Shown here one piece after another: positions 1 to 8,354 of a stretch of DNA of 19,746 nt (position 1 is the stretch's first letter; the number at the start of each line of letters is the position of its first letter). The stretch comes from UBA12478 sp964513275. Lineage in GTDB: Bacteria > Patescibacteriota > Patescibacteriia > UBA9934 > GWF2-40-263. The stretch covers positions 1 through 19,746 of the forward strand of contig CAZELN010000019.1 in assembly GCA_964513275.1 (NCBI GenBank), written 5' to 3'. The notes below the pieces were generated by a model, which was not told where the DNA came from, ran no database searches, and saw only the letters and a list, made by a program, of their open reading frames with translations. The position numbers and the translations under genes were made by a program.

Positions 1-1116
1 AATTTGTGCCTGCTTGTCGTTCAACGCGAGCGATGAAAAATATCCAACCGCATCCGCAATCGACATCCTCGATATATCAACAATCGACGTTTGTGTCGGC
101 AGCCAAACATACAACGCCTCTTGTCTCAACCTCGCGCCTGAACATTTTCCACACAGCTCCTCCGAGTAGAGCTCAGCCGTCCCAAGCCCGGTACATTCCG
201 GACACGCCCCATAAGGAGAGTTGAACGAGAAGAGACGCGGCTCAATTTCAGGAAAAGAAAAACCATCTTTGGGGCAGCTAAATTTTGCCGAGAGCAACTG
301 CTCCGTTTCGTCTGGATAGATGATATTGGCAACGTCTTCCCCACGATCGACCGCCATCTCGAGCGCGTCGGCAAGTCGTTGGCGGGCATCTTTAGGACTT
401 GTTTTGAACGAGACAACCGGAATCGTATCCACGACGATCTCGATCACGTGCGCCTTGTAGCGAGCGAGCTTAATTGGCTCATCGAGGCGATGTTCCTTCC
501 CGTCGATACGCACGCGGGCAAATCCCGAATTATAGAGATCGTACAGAAGCTGGTAGTACTCACCTTTGCGTCCTTTCACTACTGGAGCAAGAACCTTCAC
601 GGATCCCAACTTACCCTCGTCATTGCGAGGAGCCGAAGGCGACAAAGCAATCTTCGAGGATTGCTTCGCTGGCGCTCGCAATGACAAGTGTGAAAGAACG
701 ACATCCACCATCTCCTCATTCGTCAACTTCTGAATCTTCTCCCCGCAGGTCACGCAGTGCGGTTCGCCCACTCGAGCAAACAACACACGCAAATAATCGT
801 AAATCTCCGTGATGGTCGCCACGGTGGAACGTGGATTACTGCCATGGGCTTTCTGGTCAATGGAGATGGCAGGTGAAAGACCCTCGATCTCGTCGACATC
901 TGGCTTCTCCATCTGCCCTAAAAATTGCCGTGCGTACGCAGAAAGCGACTCAACATAGCGGCGTTGCCCCTCGGCAAAAATCGTATCGAACGCCAAACTT
1001 GACTTCCCCGAACCCGACACGCCGGTGAAGCAAATCAATTTATTGCGCGGCAACTCAAGCGAGATGTTCTTGAGGTTATGCTCCCGCGCGCCTTTGATGG
1101 TAATTTTATCTTGCAT
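1..1116 (-). CDS. uvrA: UvrABC excinuclease subunit A, N-terminal 372 residues (partial, runs off the left edge)
   Basis: UvrA is the ATP-dependent damage sensor of nucleotide excision repair; it loads UvrB on DNA. Seen: Walker A GVSGSGKSS at residues 32-40, the YVESLSAYARQFL block at 54-66, a CVTC pair at 121-124, LAPVVKGRKGEY at 176-187, EPRLFSFNSPYGACPEC at 292-308, and C-x2-C-x-GARLR at 322-331. Start ATG at 1116 lies 2 bases after the uvrB stop, so the two genes are co-transcribed with uvrB first. Three oddities. Residues about 144-166 come from an inverted-repeat element inserted in frame. The first zinc-finger half reads C-P-K-D (281-284) rather than C-x2-C. The roughly 110-residue insertion domain that normally lies between ACPECTGLG and the C-x2-C-x-G-x-RL motif is reduced to about ten residues. 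No other UvrA-type ABC protein fits better. The C-terminal ATPase half is outside the window. Confidence 0.96.
   Translation of the reverse strand, partial: MQDKITIKGAREHNLKNISLELPRNKLICFTGVSGSGKSSLAFDTIFAEGQRRYVESLSAYARQFLGQMEKPDVDEIEGLSPAISIDQKAHGSNPRSTVATITEIYDYLRVLFARVGEPHCVTCGEKIQKLTNEEMVDVVLSHLSLRAPAKQSSKIALSPSAPRNDEGKLGSVKVLAPVVKGRKGEYYQLLYDLYNSGFARVRIDGKEHRLDEPIKLARYKAHVIEIVVDTIPVVSFKTSPKDARQRLADALEMAVDRGEDVANIIYPDETEQLLSAKFSCPKDGFSFPEIEPRLFSFNSPYGACPECTGLGTAELYSEELCGKCSGARLRQEALYVWLPTQTSIVDISRMSIADAVGYFSSLALNDKQAQI
619..685. repeat. Inverted-repeat element inside uvrA, translated in frame
   Basis: The 11-base ends GTCATTGCGAG and CTCGCAATGAC are exact reverse complements. Inside them AAGCAATC and GATTGCTT form a second inverted pair (about 645-667), so the 67 bp can fold into a long interrupted hairpin. 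This resembles the widespread CATTGCGAG...GAAGCAATC dispersed repeats of bacterial genomes (from memory, not searched). It encodes UvrA residues about 144-166, for which E. coli UvrA has no counterpart. The reading frame stays open through it. Confidence 0.85.
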
Positions 1117-1118
1117 AG

Positions 1119-3176
<2,058 letters not shown>

Positions 3177-3183
3177 ATCTTTA

Positions 3184-3189
3184 TCTATA
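3184..3189 (-). promoter_or_regulatory. Possible -10 element for uvrB
   Basis: TATAGA on the minus strand ends 7 bases before the uvrB ATG, which would put transcription start at or next to the start codon (a leaderless message). No convincing -35 is visible; upstream lies the palindromic repeat. This is a weak call from position and hexamer only. Confidence 0.25.
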
Positions 3190-3191
3190 GT

Positions 3192-3285
3192 GTCATCCCG
3201 AGCGAGCAAAGCGAGCCGAGGGATCTCGAGTCTACTCATTCGAGATCCCTCCACTCGGTCGTAGAACGACCGCGGTCGGGATGAC
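3192..3285. repeat. 94-bp palindromic repeat directly upstream of uvrB
   Basis: Outer arms GTCATCCCGA and TCGGGATGAC are exact reverse complements. An inner pair GAGGGATCTCG / CGAGATCCCTC surrounds a short loop, and one arm carries a further hairpin GGTCGT-AGA-ACGACC. It resembles the dispersed GTCATCCCGAGCGAGC...GAGGGATC family of bacterial repeats (memory, not searched). It has no stop in the uvrB frame, so a longer but probably false N-terminus can be read from 3287. Confidence 0.85.
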
Positions 3286-3305
3286 AAAGACTAAATGCTC
3301 AATTT

Positions 3306-3372
3306 CCCCCTAAAGCGGTTGCTCTAGGGGGTGGGATCTGTGCCTGTCCCCCGAAGCCTTGGCGAAGGGGGA
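3306..3372. repeat. Pair of 26-base hairpins between uvrB and the GGDEF gene
   Basis: Hairpin one (3306-3331) is CCCCCTA-A-AGC-GGTT-GCT-C-TAGGGGG. Hairpin two (3347-3372) is TCCCCC-GAA-GCC-TT-GGC-GAA-GGGGGA, with a symmetric GAA/GAA internal loop. Both are 26 bases with a C-rich 5' arm and a short inner GC stem, so they may be relatives. Neither is followed by a T run on either strand, so they are poor intrinsic terminators. Apart from these and the repeat at 3192-3285, the 3288-3480 gap holds only the GGDEF promoter region. Confidence 0.75.
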
Positions 3373-3419
3373 TCTTCACGTCGATAAGATTAACATGGCG
3401 ATAAAAAAACTCAAAACCA

Positions 3420-3448
3420 TTGACAAATATTCAATTTTTTGCTTAACT
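3420..3448 (+). promoter_or_regulatory. Sigma-70-type promoter of the GGDEF gene
   Basis: Consensus -35 TTGACA (3420-3425), 17-base A/T-rich spacer, then TTAACT (3443-3448) preceded by TG one base away, an extended -10. Predicted transcription start near 3455 lies after the alternative TTG codon at 3439, which supports the ATG at 3481. Confidence 0.6.
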
Positions 3449-3480
3449 ATGGCCTGCTTTGTCAACAGCAGGGAGAGAAA

Positions 3481-4143
3481 ATGCCCAAAGGCAGCAACTA
3501 CAAAAGTCTATTCCAGTCGGCGTGTGTGAGAATCGTCGAGCTGGAAGAGGCGCTCAAACGCGAGCGTGAAAAACGGCGATCCGTGGAACGCCGGGTCACG
3601 CTGGACGCACTTACGCGTCTGCAGACCCGCCGCGCCTTCGACACAGACGGCAAAGCGCGCTTCCGTCGCGCCAAAGAAGGACACACATCTGTGGGGATGT
3701 TCTTCCTGGACGCCAACGGGTTCAAGGAAGTAAACGACACGTACGGTCACGGCGTTGGTGATACTTTGCTCATTGCAGTCGCGGGCGCCATCAAGCGCCA
3801 CAAGCGCCAGGTGGATCTGGCAGGTCGCAACCAACGCCAAGTAGACAACCTGGCTGGGCGCAAGGGTGGGGATGAGTTCGTTCTGTTCTTTGATGACTTG
3901 GACGAAGCTGAGGCCAAGATCATCGCAAATCGGCTCTACAAGGCTGTCGCAGCCATCCGGCTCGCCCAGGCACCGGAGCTTCGCCCAAGTGTGAGCATCG
4001 GCGTCGCCGTCGGCATCCCAGAGAGGAAACTCGACTGGCAAGGCATCACCGCACTCGCGGACGAGGCGATGTACGAGGCAAAGAAAAATAAGGGGACGGA
4101 TCGACCAACCGTCTACATCCGACCCCTTTCCGCGCAATCGTGA
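3481..4143 (+). CDS. GGDEF-domain protein, probable diguanylate cyclase
   Basis: The family makes cyclic di-GMP from two GTP. The protein is 220 residues, with no signal peptide or membrane segment: a short charged helix/coiled coil (about 15-40), then one GGDEF domain. Seen: DALTRLQTRRAF, the metal/substrate region FFLDANGFKEVNDTYGHGVGD, intact GGDEF at 129-133, SIGVAVG and the C-terminal ADEAMYEAKKNKG. The active-site signature is complete, so activity is likely. The strand before GGDEF is duplicated: RQVDLAGRNQ (109-118) is followed by RQVDNLAGRK (119-128). This changes the spacing of the RxxD inhibitory site. ATG 3481 follows GGGAG at 3471-3475, the best ribosome binding site on this side of the window. 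The gene stands alone on the plus strand, is richer in G+C than its neighbours and has its own terminator, which suggests an acquired or independent unit. No sensor domain or c-di-GMP receptor gene is nearby. Confidence 0.93.
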   Translation: MPKGSNYKSLFQSACVRIVELEEALKREREKRRSVERRVTLDALTRLQTRRAFDTDGKARFRRAKEGHTSVGMFFLDANGFKEVNDTYGHGVGDTLLIAVAGAIKRHKRQVDLAGRNQRQVDNLAGRKGGDEFVLFFDDLDEAEAKIIANRLYKAVAAIRLAQAPELRPSVSIGVAVGIPERKLDWQGITALADEAMYEAKKNKGTDRPTVYIRPLSAQS

Positions 4144-4170
4144 GCACTCGCTCGCGATTTTCTTTTTTCT
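4137..4170 (+). terminator. Intrinsic terminator of the GGDEF gene
   Basis: Stem ATCGTGAGC / GCTCGCGAT (one G-U pair) with a 4-base loop, then TTTTCTTTTTT. The stem begins before the TGA stop and the T run reaches the convergent copA stop at 4169-4171. Confidence 0.8.
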
Positions 4171-6280
4171 AGATTTTTGCTCGTTTGATGCGTAGAGAAT
4201 TCAACACAACCGAGACGCTGGAGAACGCCATGGCCGCCGAGGCGATGAGTGGATTCAGAAGCCCAACAGCCGCCAGCGGAATGGCTATGACGTTGTAAAA
4301 GAATGCCCAGAAAAGATTCTGCTTGATACCTCGGTATGTTGTGGCCGCGAGTTTCAAACCAGAAACGACTTTCTCAGGGCCACCGCCGACAAGCACAATC
4401 TGCCCAGCCTCGATCGCCACATCCGTTCCCGATCCTACGGCGATACCGAGGTCTGCCTGCGTGAGGGCGGGAGCATCGTTAATTCCATCACCCACATACG
4501 CCACGCGCTTGCCCTTGGTCTGCCAAGCCTTCACGACTTCGAGCTTTGTCCCAGGCAACACGTCCGCCTCGACTTGATTGATTCCCAACTCGCGTGCGAT
4601 CGCCTCGGCCGTGCGGCGATTATCGCCTGTCACCATCACGACTTCTTTGCCCATCCGTTTGAGTTCAGCGACCGCCACCTCGGCCGTCGACTTAGGTGCG
4701 TCCGCGATTGCCAGCAAGCCGGCGAGTTCGCCATCAACACACGCCACAACCACGGTCTTGCCTTCCGACTGCCACTGTTCGATCGATGACGTAATTGTCC
4801 CGATCGGGACAAATGCGTTCATATACGAAGGCGAGCCGACGATAACCTTTTTCCCTTCAACAAAGCCCTCAATCCCCTTTCCTGTCATGGATTGCACCCG
4901 GTCGGTCGGCATGCGCTTACTGTCCCGATCGGCTCCATAGCGCACGACTGCCTGCGCGAGCGGATGCTCCGAAGAGGCTTCGAGTGACGCTACAAGCGCC
5001 AACGATTCTGCTGAAAGATCCGTATCTGTCACTGACGGTCTCCCTTCCGTGAGTGTGCCGGTTTTGTCGAAGAGCACCACATCGATATGACGGTTGCGCT
5101 CGAGCGCTTCTCCGCTCTTGATGAGAATCCCCTCTTTCGCGCCTCGTCCTGTTCCAACCAAAATCGCCGTAGGCGTCGCCAACCCAAGCGCGCAGGGACA
5201 GGCAATCACGAGAACCGCCACGGCTGGGATGAAGGAGGCGGTCACATCCCCTGTGAAGATGAACCAAACGGTGAAGGTAATCGCCGCCAGAACGATAACG
5301 ATCGGGACAAAGATACCAGAAATTTTATCGACGAGCTTTTGGATCGGTGCCTTCTGTTGCTGCGCTTGCTCGACTAGCTTCACGATCTGCGCGAGAACCG
5401 TGTTTCCAGAAAGAGCTGTCACCTTCACGGTTAACACTCCTTGTTGGTTGATGGTCGCGCCGAATACCGAATCACCCTCCCGTTTTCCCACGGGCATGCT
5501 CTCTCCTGTGAGCATAGATTCATCCAACGACGACTCGCCTTTCACAATGGCCCCGTCGAGCGGAACTTTCTCTCCAGGCTTTACTAATACCAAGTCGCCG
5601 AGTTTCAACGATTCAACCGGTACGTCGCGCGTGGATCCATCCTCGTTCACGAGATGTGCCATCTTCGCTCCTAGCTCAAGCAACCGCGAAATAGCCTCAC
5701 TCGCGCGTCCCTTTGCTCGCGCCTCGAAATATCGTCCAAGCAGAATGAATCCTGTGATGAGCGCCGCGATTTCAAAATACAGGTCACCTCCCACAGAAAA
5801 CTGCCACCAGCTAAACGCGAGCGCGACGAGGGTTCCCATCGTGATGAGCGTGTCCATGTTGGCCTTTGCACGTTTGAGCAGCTTGAATGTCATGCGATGA
5901 AACTCCATGCCAGGACCAAGCACCACAATCGTTGAAAGGATGGCTTGCGGCCATTCCCAAAATCCCATCATGGCCATCACGACCGTGGGCACCGCAAGAC
6001 CCATCGAAATCGCCGCGCGCCGGCCAGCGCTACCGTCTGATCCATGGTGCGCGTGTTCGTCCATGTTCATCCCTGATGCGGATACGCCATATCCCATGCC
6101 CTGTACGGCCGTGTGTAGGTCGTGCTCACTGACGGAATCGTCATGCTCGATGGCCGCGCTTGCAAGGGCATAATTCACGTTGGCTTTTTGCACGCCAGGA
6201 TGTTTCTCCAGTTCCCGCTCGATCGTGACCGCACAGCTTGCGCAGTGCATGCCGGTAATTTTGAATTGTGTATACGACAT
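4169..6280 (-). CDS. copA: Copper-exporting P1B-type ATPase
   Basis: Pumps Cu(I) out of the cytoplasm using ATP. Seen in order: one N-terminal heavy-metal-associated domain with GMHCASC (Cys13, Cys16), a short His/Met-rich linker (MNMDEHAHH), membrane helices, the TGES actuator loop, the membrane metal site CPC at 361-363 with ALGLATPT, DKTGT with phosphorylated Asp405, the SSEHPLAQ motif, GDGINDAPAL, and two closing helices ending NSLRIKRAKI. At 703 residues it is a normal length with a single metal-binding domain. CPC plus the N-terminal CxxC favours Cu(I) (Ag(I) possible) over zinc/cadmium. ATG 6280 is one base beyond the stop of the upstream TauE-cupredoxin gene, so the two are surely co-transcribed. 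An 18-bp palindrome lies at 4795-4812 within the coding sequence (see findings). Confidence 0.96.
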   Translation of the reverse strand: MSYTQFKITGMHCASCAVTIERELEKHPGVQKANVNYALASAAIEHDDSVSEHDLHTAVQGMGYGVSASGMNMDEHAHHGSDGSAGRRAAISMGLAVPTVVMAMMGFWEWPQAILSTIVVLGPGMEFHRMTFKLLKRAKANMDTLITMGTLVALAFSWWQFSVGGDLYFEIAALITGFILLGRYFEARAKGRASEAISRLLELGAKMAHLVNEDGSTRDVPVESLKLGDLVLVKPGEKVPLDGAIVKGESSLDESMLTGESMPVGKREGDSVFGATINQQGVLTVKVTALSGNTVLAQIVKLVEQAQQQKAPIQKLVDKISGIFVPIVIVLAAITFTVWFIFTGDVTASFIPAVAVLVIACPCALGLATPTAILVGTGRGAKEGILIKSGEALERNRHIDVVLFDKTGTLTEGRPSVTDTDLSAESLALVASLEASSEHPLAQAVVRYGADRDSKRMPTDRVQSMTGKGIEGFVEGKKVIVGSPSYMNAFVPIGTITSSIEQWQSEGKTVVVACVDGELAGLLAIADAPKSTAEVAVAELKRMGKEVVMVTGDNRRTAEAIARELGINQVEADVLPGTKLEVVKAWQTKGKRVAYVGDGINDAPALTQADLGIAVGSGTDVAIEAGQIVLVGGGPEKVVSGLKLAATTYRGIKQNLFWAFFYNVIAIPLAAVGLLNPLIASAAMAFSSVSVVLNSLRIKRAKI
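4795..4812. repeat. Perfect palindrome, copy 1 (core TGTCCCGATCGGGACA)
   Basis: Eighteen bases read the same on both strands. It lies inside copA and encodes VPIGT. The 16-base core recurs at 16327-16342 in the MurE-like gene, in the same reading phase and again as VPIGT. Confidence 0.8.
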
Positions 6281-6281
6281 A

Positions 6282-7403
6282 CTAATTCTCGTTAGGAACT
6301 ACCACCATCGTACCTCTCACCATCCCCATCGAACAGCTGAACGTGTATTTCCCTGGCTCTGTCGGAGTAAACGCGACGGTGTTGTCGCCTGGTTTAAGTC
6401 GTGTGCTGATGCCAAGCCCGCGCGAGACGATCGTGTCGGCACAGCCCATAAATTGGGGCGCGTAGATCTGCCACTCGACAGGAACGTCCTCGACTACCTG
6501 AAGGACGTCAGGAGAGTAGAACCTGCCCGCCAATTCCATCTGAATAATCTGTTTGCCGTCGGCGAGAATGAGCGAATCTTCCGCCACCGCGAGTTTAGCT
6601 TGTGTAACAGCACCAGGAGTCGACAACCCAAGAAGCGCGGCTCCATTTCTCAGTTGAGAAAGTCCGATCACCAGGACAAGAATCCCCGCGACTTGTGTGA
6701 CGCGCTTAAGTGTCTTTCCATTCGCAACGGACGTCGCCGCACCAAGCCCCAAGAGCACTGGCGCCGTTCCCAGGGCGAAAATCGCCATGATGGTTGCTGC
6801 AGAGAGCGCGTCTCCCGTCGTTAATGCATAGAGCTGGACAGACTGCGTAAATCCGCACGGCAGGAAAAACGTGAGCCCACCAAGCACGAACGGGACAGCT
6901 GGATGTTTCGAATCTTGAAGGTCATGGATCTGGCGGGCCAACCACTTGGGCGGCGCGACCTGGAACATGTTTTTAGGAAAGAGCTTCAAGAGATTCGCTC
7001 CGATCGAGAGCATCAAGACAGCGACGATCATAACGAACAGCGCATTCAGCGCGGGCGAAAGAACAAGCAGCGATCCGAGATATCCCACGAGTGCCCCGAA
7101 TCCCGCAAACCCAACCAACCGGCCGAGGTTAAAGAGGATGTGAGGACGTAATCGGTCATGGGCGGACTCCGAAGCATGCCGCTGTGCGTGCGAGGAAGAA
7201 AGGGCAAGGATGAAGCCGGCCAGCACGGCCGTGCACGACGAGAGCGAGGCGACGACGCCGATAAAGAAGATTGACACGAGACCAACGGAACTCGAGAGAG
7301 TGGGTGAAACAGAAAGGACACCAAACCGGTCGAAGATGTACCAAAGGGCAAAGACGATGAGAGCTACGCCGGCAAACCGGCGATAATCCATAGGTTGATC
7401 CAT
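6282..7403 (-). CDS. TauE/SafE (DsbD-like) membrane protein fused to a C-terminal cupredoxin domain
   Basis: 373 residues. The N-terminal ~255 form about seven hydrophobic helices with two conserved Cys sites, SLSSCTAVLAG (Cys57) and LPCGFTQSVQLYAL (Cys183), the pattern of the sulfite-exporter/DsbD_2 family. A linker leads to a C-terminal domain (about 275-373) with the layout of an EfeO-type cupredoxin: QFMGCADTIV (Cys321), GDNTVAFTPTEPGKYTFSCSMGMVRGTM (Cys357, Met359, Met361), candidate copper ligands. Such fusions are known next to copper ATPases; electron or copper transfer across the membrane is a reasonable inference, and the true substrate is unknown. It sits directly upstream of copA (1-base gap). 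ATG 7403 follows a stem-loop with a T run and has no ribosome binding site; ATG 7391 is an alternative start. Confidence 0.88.
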   Translation of the reverse strand: MDQPMDYRRFAGVALIVFALWYIFDRFGVLSVSPTLSSSVGLVSIFFIGVVASLSSCTAVLAGFILALSSSHAQRHASESAHDRLRPHILFNLGRLVGFAGFGALVGYLGSLLVLSPALNALFVMIVAVLMLSIGANLLKLFPKNMFQVAPPKWLARQIHDLQDSKHPAVPFVLGGLTFFLPCGFTQSVQLYALTTGDALSAATIMAIFALGTAPVLLGLGAATSVANGKTLKRVTQVAGILVLVIGLSQLRNGAALLGLSTPGAVTQAKLAVAEDSLILADGKQIIQMELAGRFYSPDVLQVVEDVPVEWQIYAPQFMGCADTIVSRGLGISTRLKPGDNTVAFTPTEPGKYTFSCSMGMVRGTMVVVPNEN

Positions 7404-7404
7404 A

Positions 7405-7450
7405 GAAAAAACTCAGGAAATGAATAAGATAAAAATCCGCATTTCTTGAG
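7405..7450 (-). terminator. Terminator or attenuator between the small secreted protein gene and the TauE-cupredoxin gene
   Basis: On the minus strand CTCAAGAAATG (7450-7440) pairs with CATTTCCTGAG (7422-7412) except for one G-U, followed by TTTTTTC. The start codon at 7403 follows almost at once. It could end the nadM transcript or limit read-through into the copper genes. I found no convincing separate promoter for the copper genes. Confidence 0.55.
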
Positions 7451-7452
7451 TT

Positions 7453-7761
7453 TTATTCTCTCTTTTGAACGGTGAGGATTTGACTGGGATCATGGTGAGA
7501 ATCAACGCTTGGAGACCAGACGAATGAGGTTTGTATGGTCTGTATGAGAGGCTCGAACTCCGGCACCGACACATCAAAGGCCACCAGCCCGTCATCAGCT
7601 TCGTCCACATAGACAGCATCCAAACAATGTGGCAAACACGACGAACCCATTGACTCCATGTTCACCCCTCTCATTTCCTCCTGCGCAAACACAACTCCTC
7701 CATGGAGCCACATGGAGCCAAAGATAAGGAAGAGCAAAAAAATGTGAGGAATTCGAGTCAT
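7453..7761 (-). CDS. Small secreted protein of unknown function, copper-locus neighbour
   Basis: I do not recognise the family. 102 residues: signal peptide with a hydrophobic core (about 7-22) and a likely cleavage after VVFA (residue 26), giving a mature chain of ~76 residues. This starts QEEMRGVNMESMGSSCLPHC and has Cys42-x3-Cys46, His45, two neighbouring Met, and a later SHHDP. These are plausible soft-metal ligands but no known copper motif is complete. ATG 7761 is one base past the nadM stop; the reading frame extends 8 codons upstream but that would overlap nadM and spoil the signal peptide. It lies 49 bases before the TauE-cupredoxin gene. A role in periplasmic or surface copper binding is inferred only from position and composition. 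Confidence 0.75.
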   Translation of the reverse strand: MTRIPHIFLLFLIFGSMWLHGGVVFAQEEMRGVNMESMGSSCLPHCLDAVYVDEADDGLVAFDVSVPEFEPLIQTIQTSFVWSPSVDSHHDPSQILTVQKRE

Positions 7762-7762
7762 G

Positions 7763-8260
7763 TTACTTGATGCGTTGGTACCCAAAATCTTGAATTGACT
7801 TCACAATCGCCCCTGGGACTTTTGTCTTCCAGTCCATATCGCCGGCCTTGATCATCTGACGAATCGCCGTTGAGCTAATCCCTGGCACTTCCTTGATGTC
7901 CTTGATTTCAAGTTTCCCCTCAAAACACTTTTTCGTCGCCTCATTGCCGCTCCAGATCATATCGACAGGCCCGACTTGTTCAAGCACATGCTGTGTCCAT
8001 TGGACATCATCCTCATGATCAGGAAGATTCACAAACACCACATCAAACAGCGGAATGATATCCTCGTCCTGAAGTGCCTGTTGGATCATCTCTTTGCGCT
8101 CCTGAGCGGAATAGGGATTCTCGGCGGTTTCGGACTTCTCGGAACTTCCGATTCCAATGATGATTTTTTTACACAGCTTCGTCATCCCCTTGATGACCAT
8201 GTGGTGACCAATGTGGTACGGCTGAAAACGACCAAGAAAAAGGCAGGTAGGTTTTGACAT
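7763..8260 (-). CDS. nadM: Nicotinamide-nucleotide adenylyltransferase, archaeal (NadM) type
   Basis: Joins NMN and ATP to give NAD+ and pyrophosphate, the shared last step of NAD synthesis and salvage. 165 residues, cytoplasmic. Seen: the nucleotidyltransferase start GRFQPYHIGHH at 10-20 with the HxGH-type motif, GIGSSEKSETAENPYSAQER at 36-55, WSGNEATKKCF, and GISSTAIRQM from 127, the counterpart of ISSTxIR. Length and motifs fit NadM rather than the longer bacterial NadD. It is divergent from murI and its start abuts a repeat-like sequence with no ribosome binding site. The next gene starts one base after its stop. No other NAD gene is in view. Confidence 0.88.
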   Translation of the reverse strand: MSKPTCLFLGRFQPYHIGHHMVIKGMTKLCKKIIIGIGSSEKSETAENPYSAQERKEMIQQALQDEDIIPLFDVVFVNLPDHEDDVQWTQHVLEQVGPVDMIWSGNEATKKCFEGKLEIKDIKEVPGISSTAIRQMIKAGDMDWKTKVPGAIVKSIQDFGYQRIK

Positions 8261-8271
8261 AGTTCGACAGG

Positions 8272-8313
8272 CTCACTACTTAGTACATCTCTATGGTGCC
8301 ACAAGTAGTGGAG
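8272..8313. repeat. Inverted repeat between divergent nadM and murI
   Basis: CTCACTACTT (8272-8281) pairs with AAGTAGTGGAG (8303-8313) with one bulged base. The neighbouring GTTCGACAGGCTCA (8262-8275) resembles the common AGCCTGTCGAAC dispersed repeats. It could be a worn repeat or an operator; the sequence alone does not decide. Confidence 0.45.
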
Positions 8314-8342
8314 TTGTGCCAAACGCTCTGCTCGATTATGCT
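8314..8342 (+). promoter_or_regulatory. Possible promoter of murI
   Basis: TTGTGC (8314-8319), 17-base spacer, TATGCT (8337-8342). Predicted start near 8349 leaves a leader of only about six bases before ATG 8355. Only the spacing and the -10 are fair matches. Confidence 0.35.
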
Positions 8343-8354
8343 AGAGTCTCGAAT

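Noticed and set aside
3177..3287. N-terminal extension of UvrB to an ATG at 3287
   Set aside because: The added codons are encoded by the palindromic repeat and the family start matches MDFRLHSDY at 3176.
3306..3372. CRISPR-like repeat or intrinsic terminators
   Set aside because: Only two units with different sequences, no spacers, and no T run.
3439..3480. TTG start of the GGDEF gene
   Set aside because: It lies upstream of the predicted transcription start and has no ribosome binding site; ATG 3481 has GGGAG.
4141..4143. UGA recoding (Gracilibacteria-type code 25)
   Set aside because: TGA ends several genes at expected places, and no internal TGA is needed in any gene.
5094..5900. 268-codon plus-strand frame opposite copA
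   Set aside because: Ser/Thr/Pro-rich antisense shadow of the ATPase.
7404..7452. Copper riboswitch or operator before the TauE-cupredoxin gene
   Set aside because: Only a terminator-like hairpin is visible; no known metal riboswitch pattern or CopY/CueR-type dyad was found.
8316..8354. Earlier ATG of murI
   Set aside because: It overlaps the likely promoter and adds residues outside the family's start.
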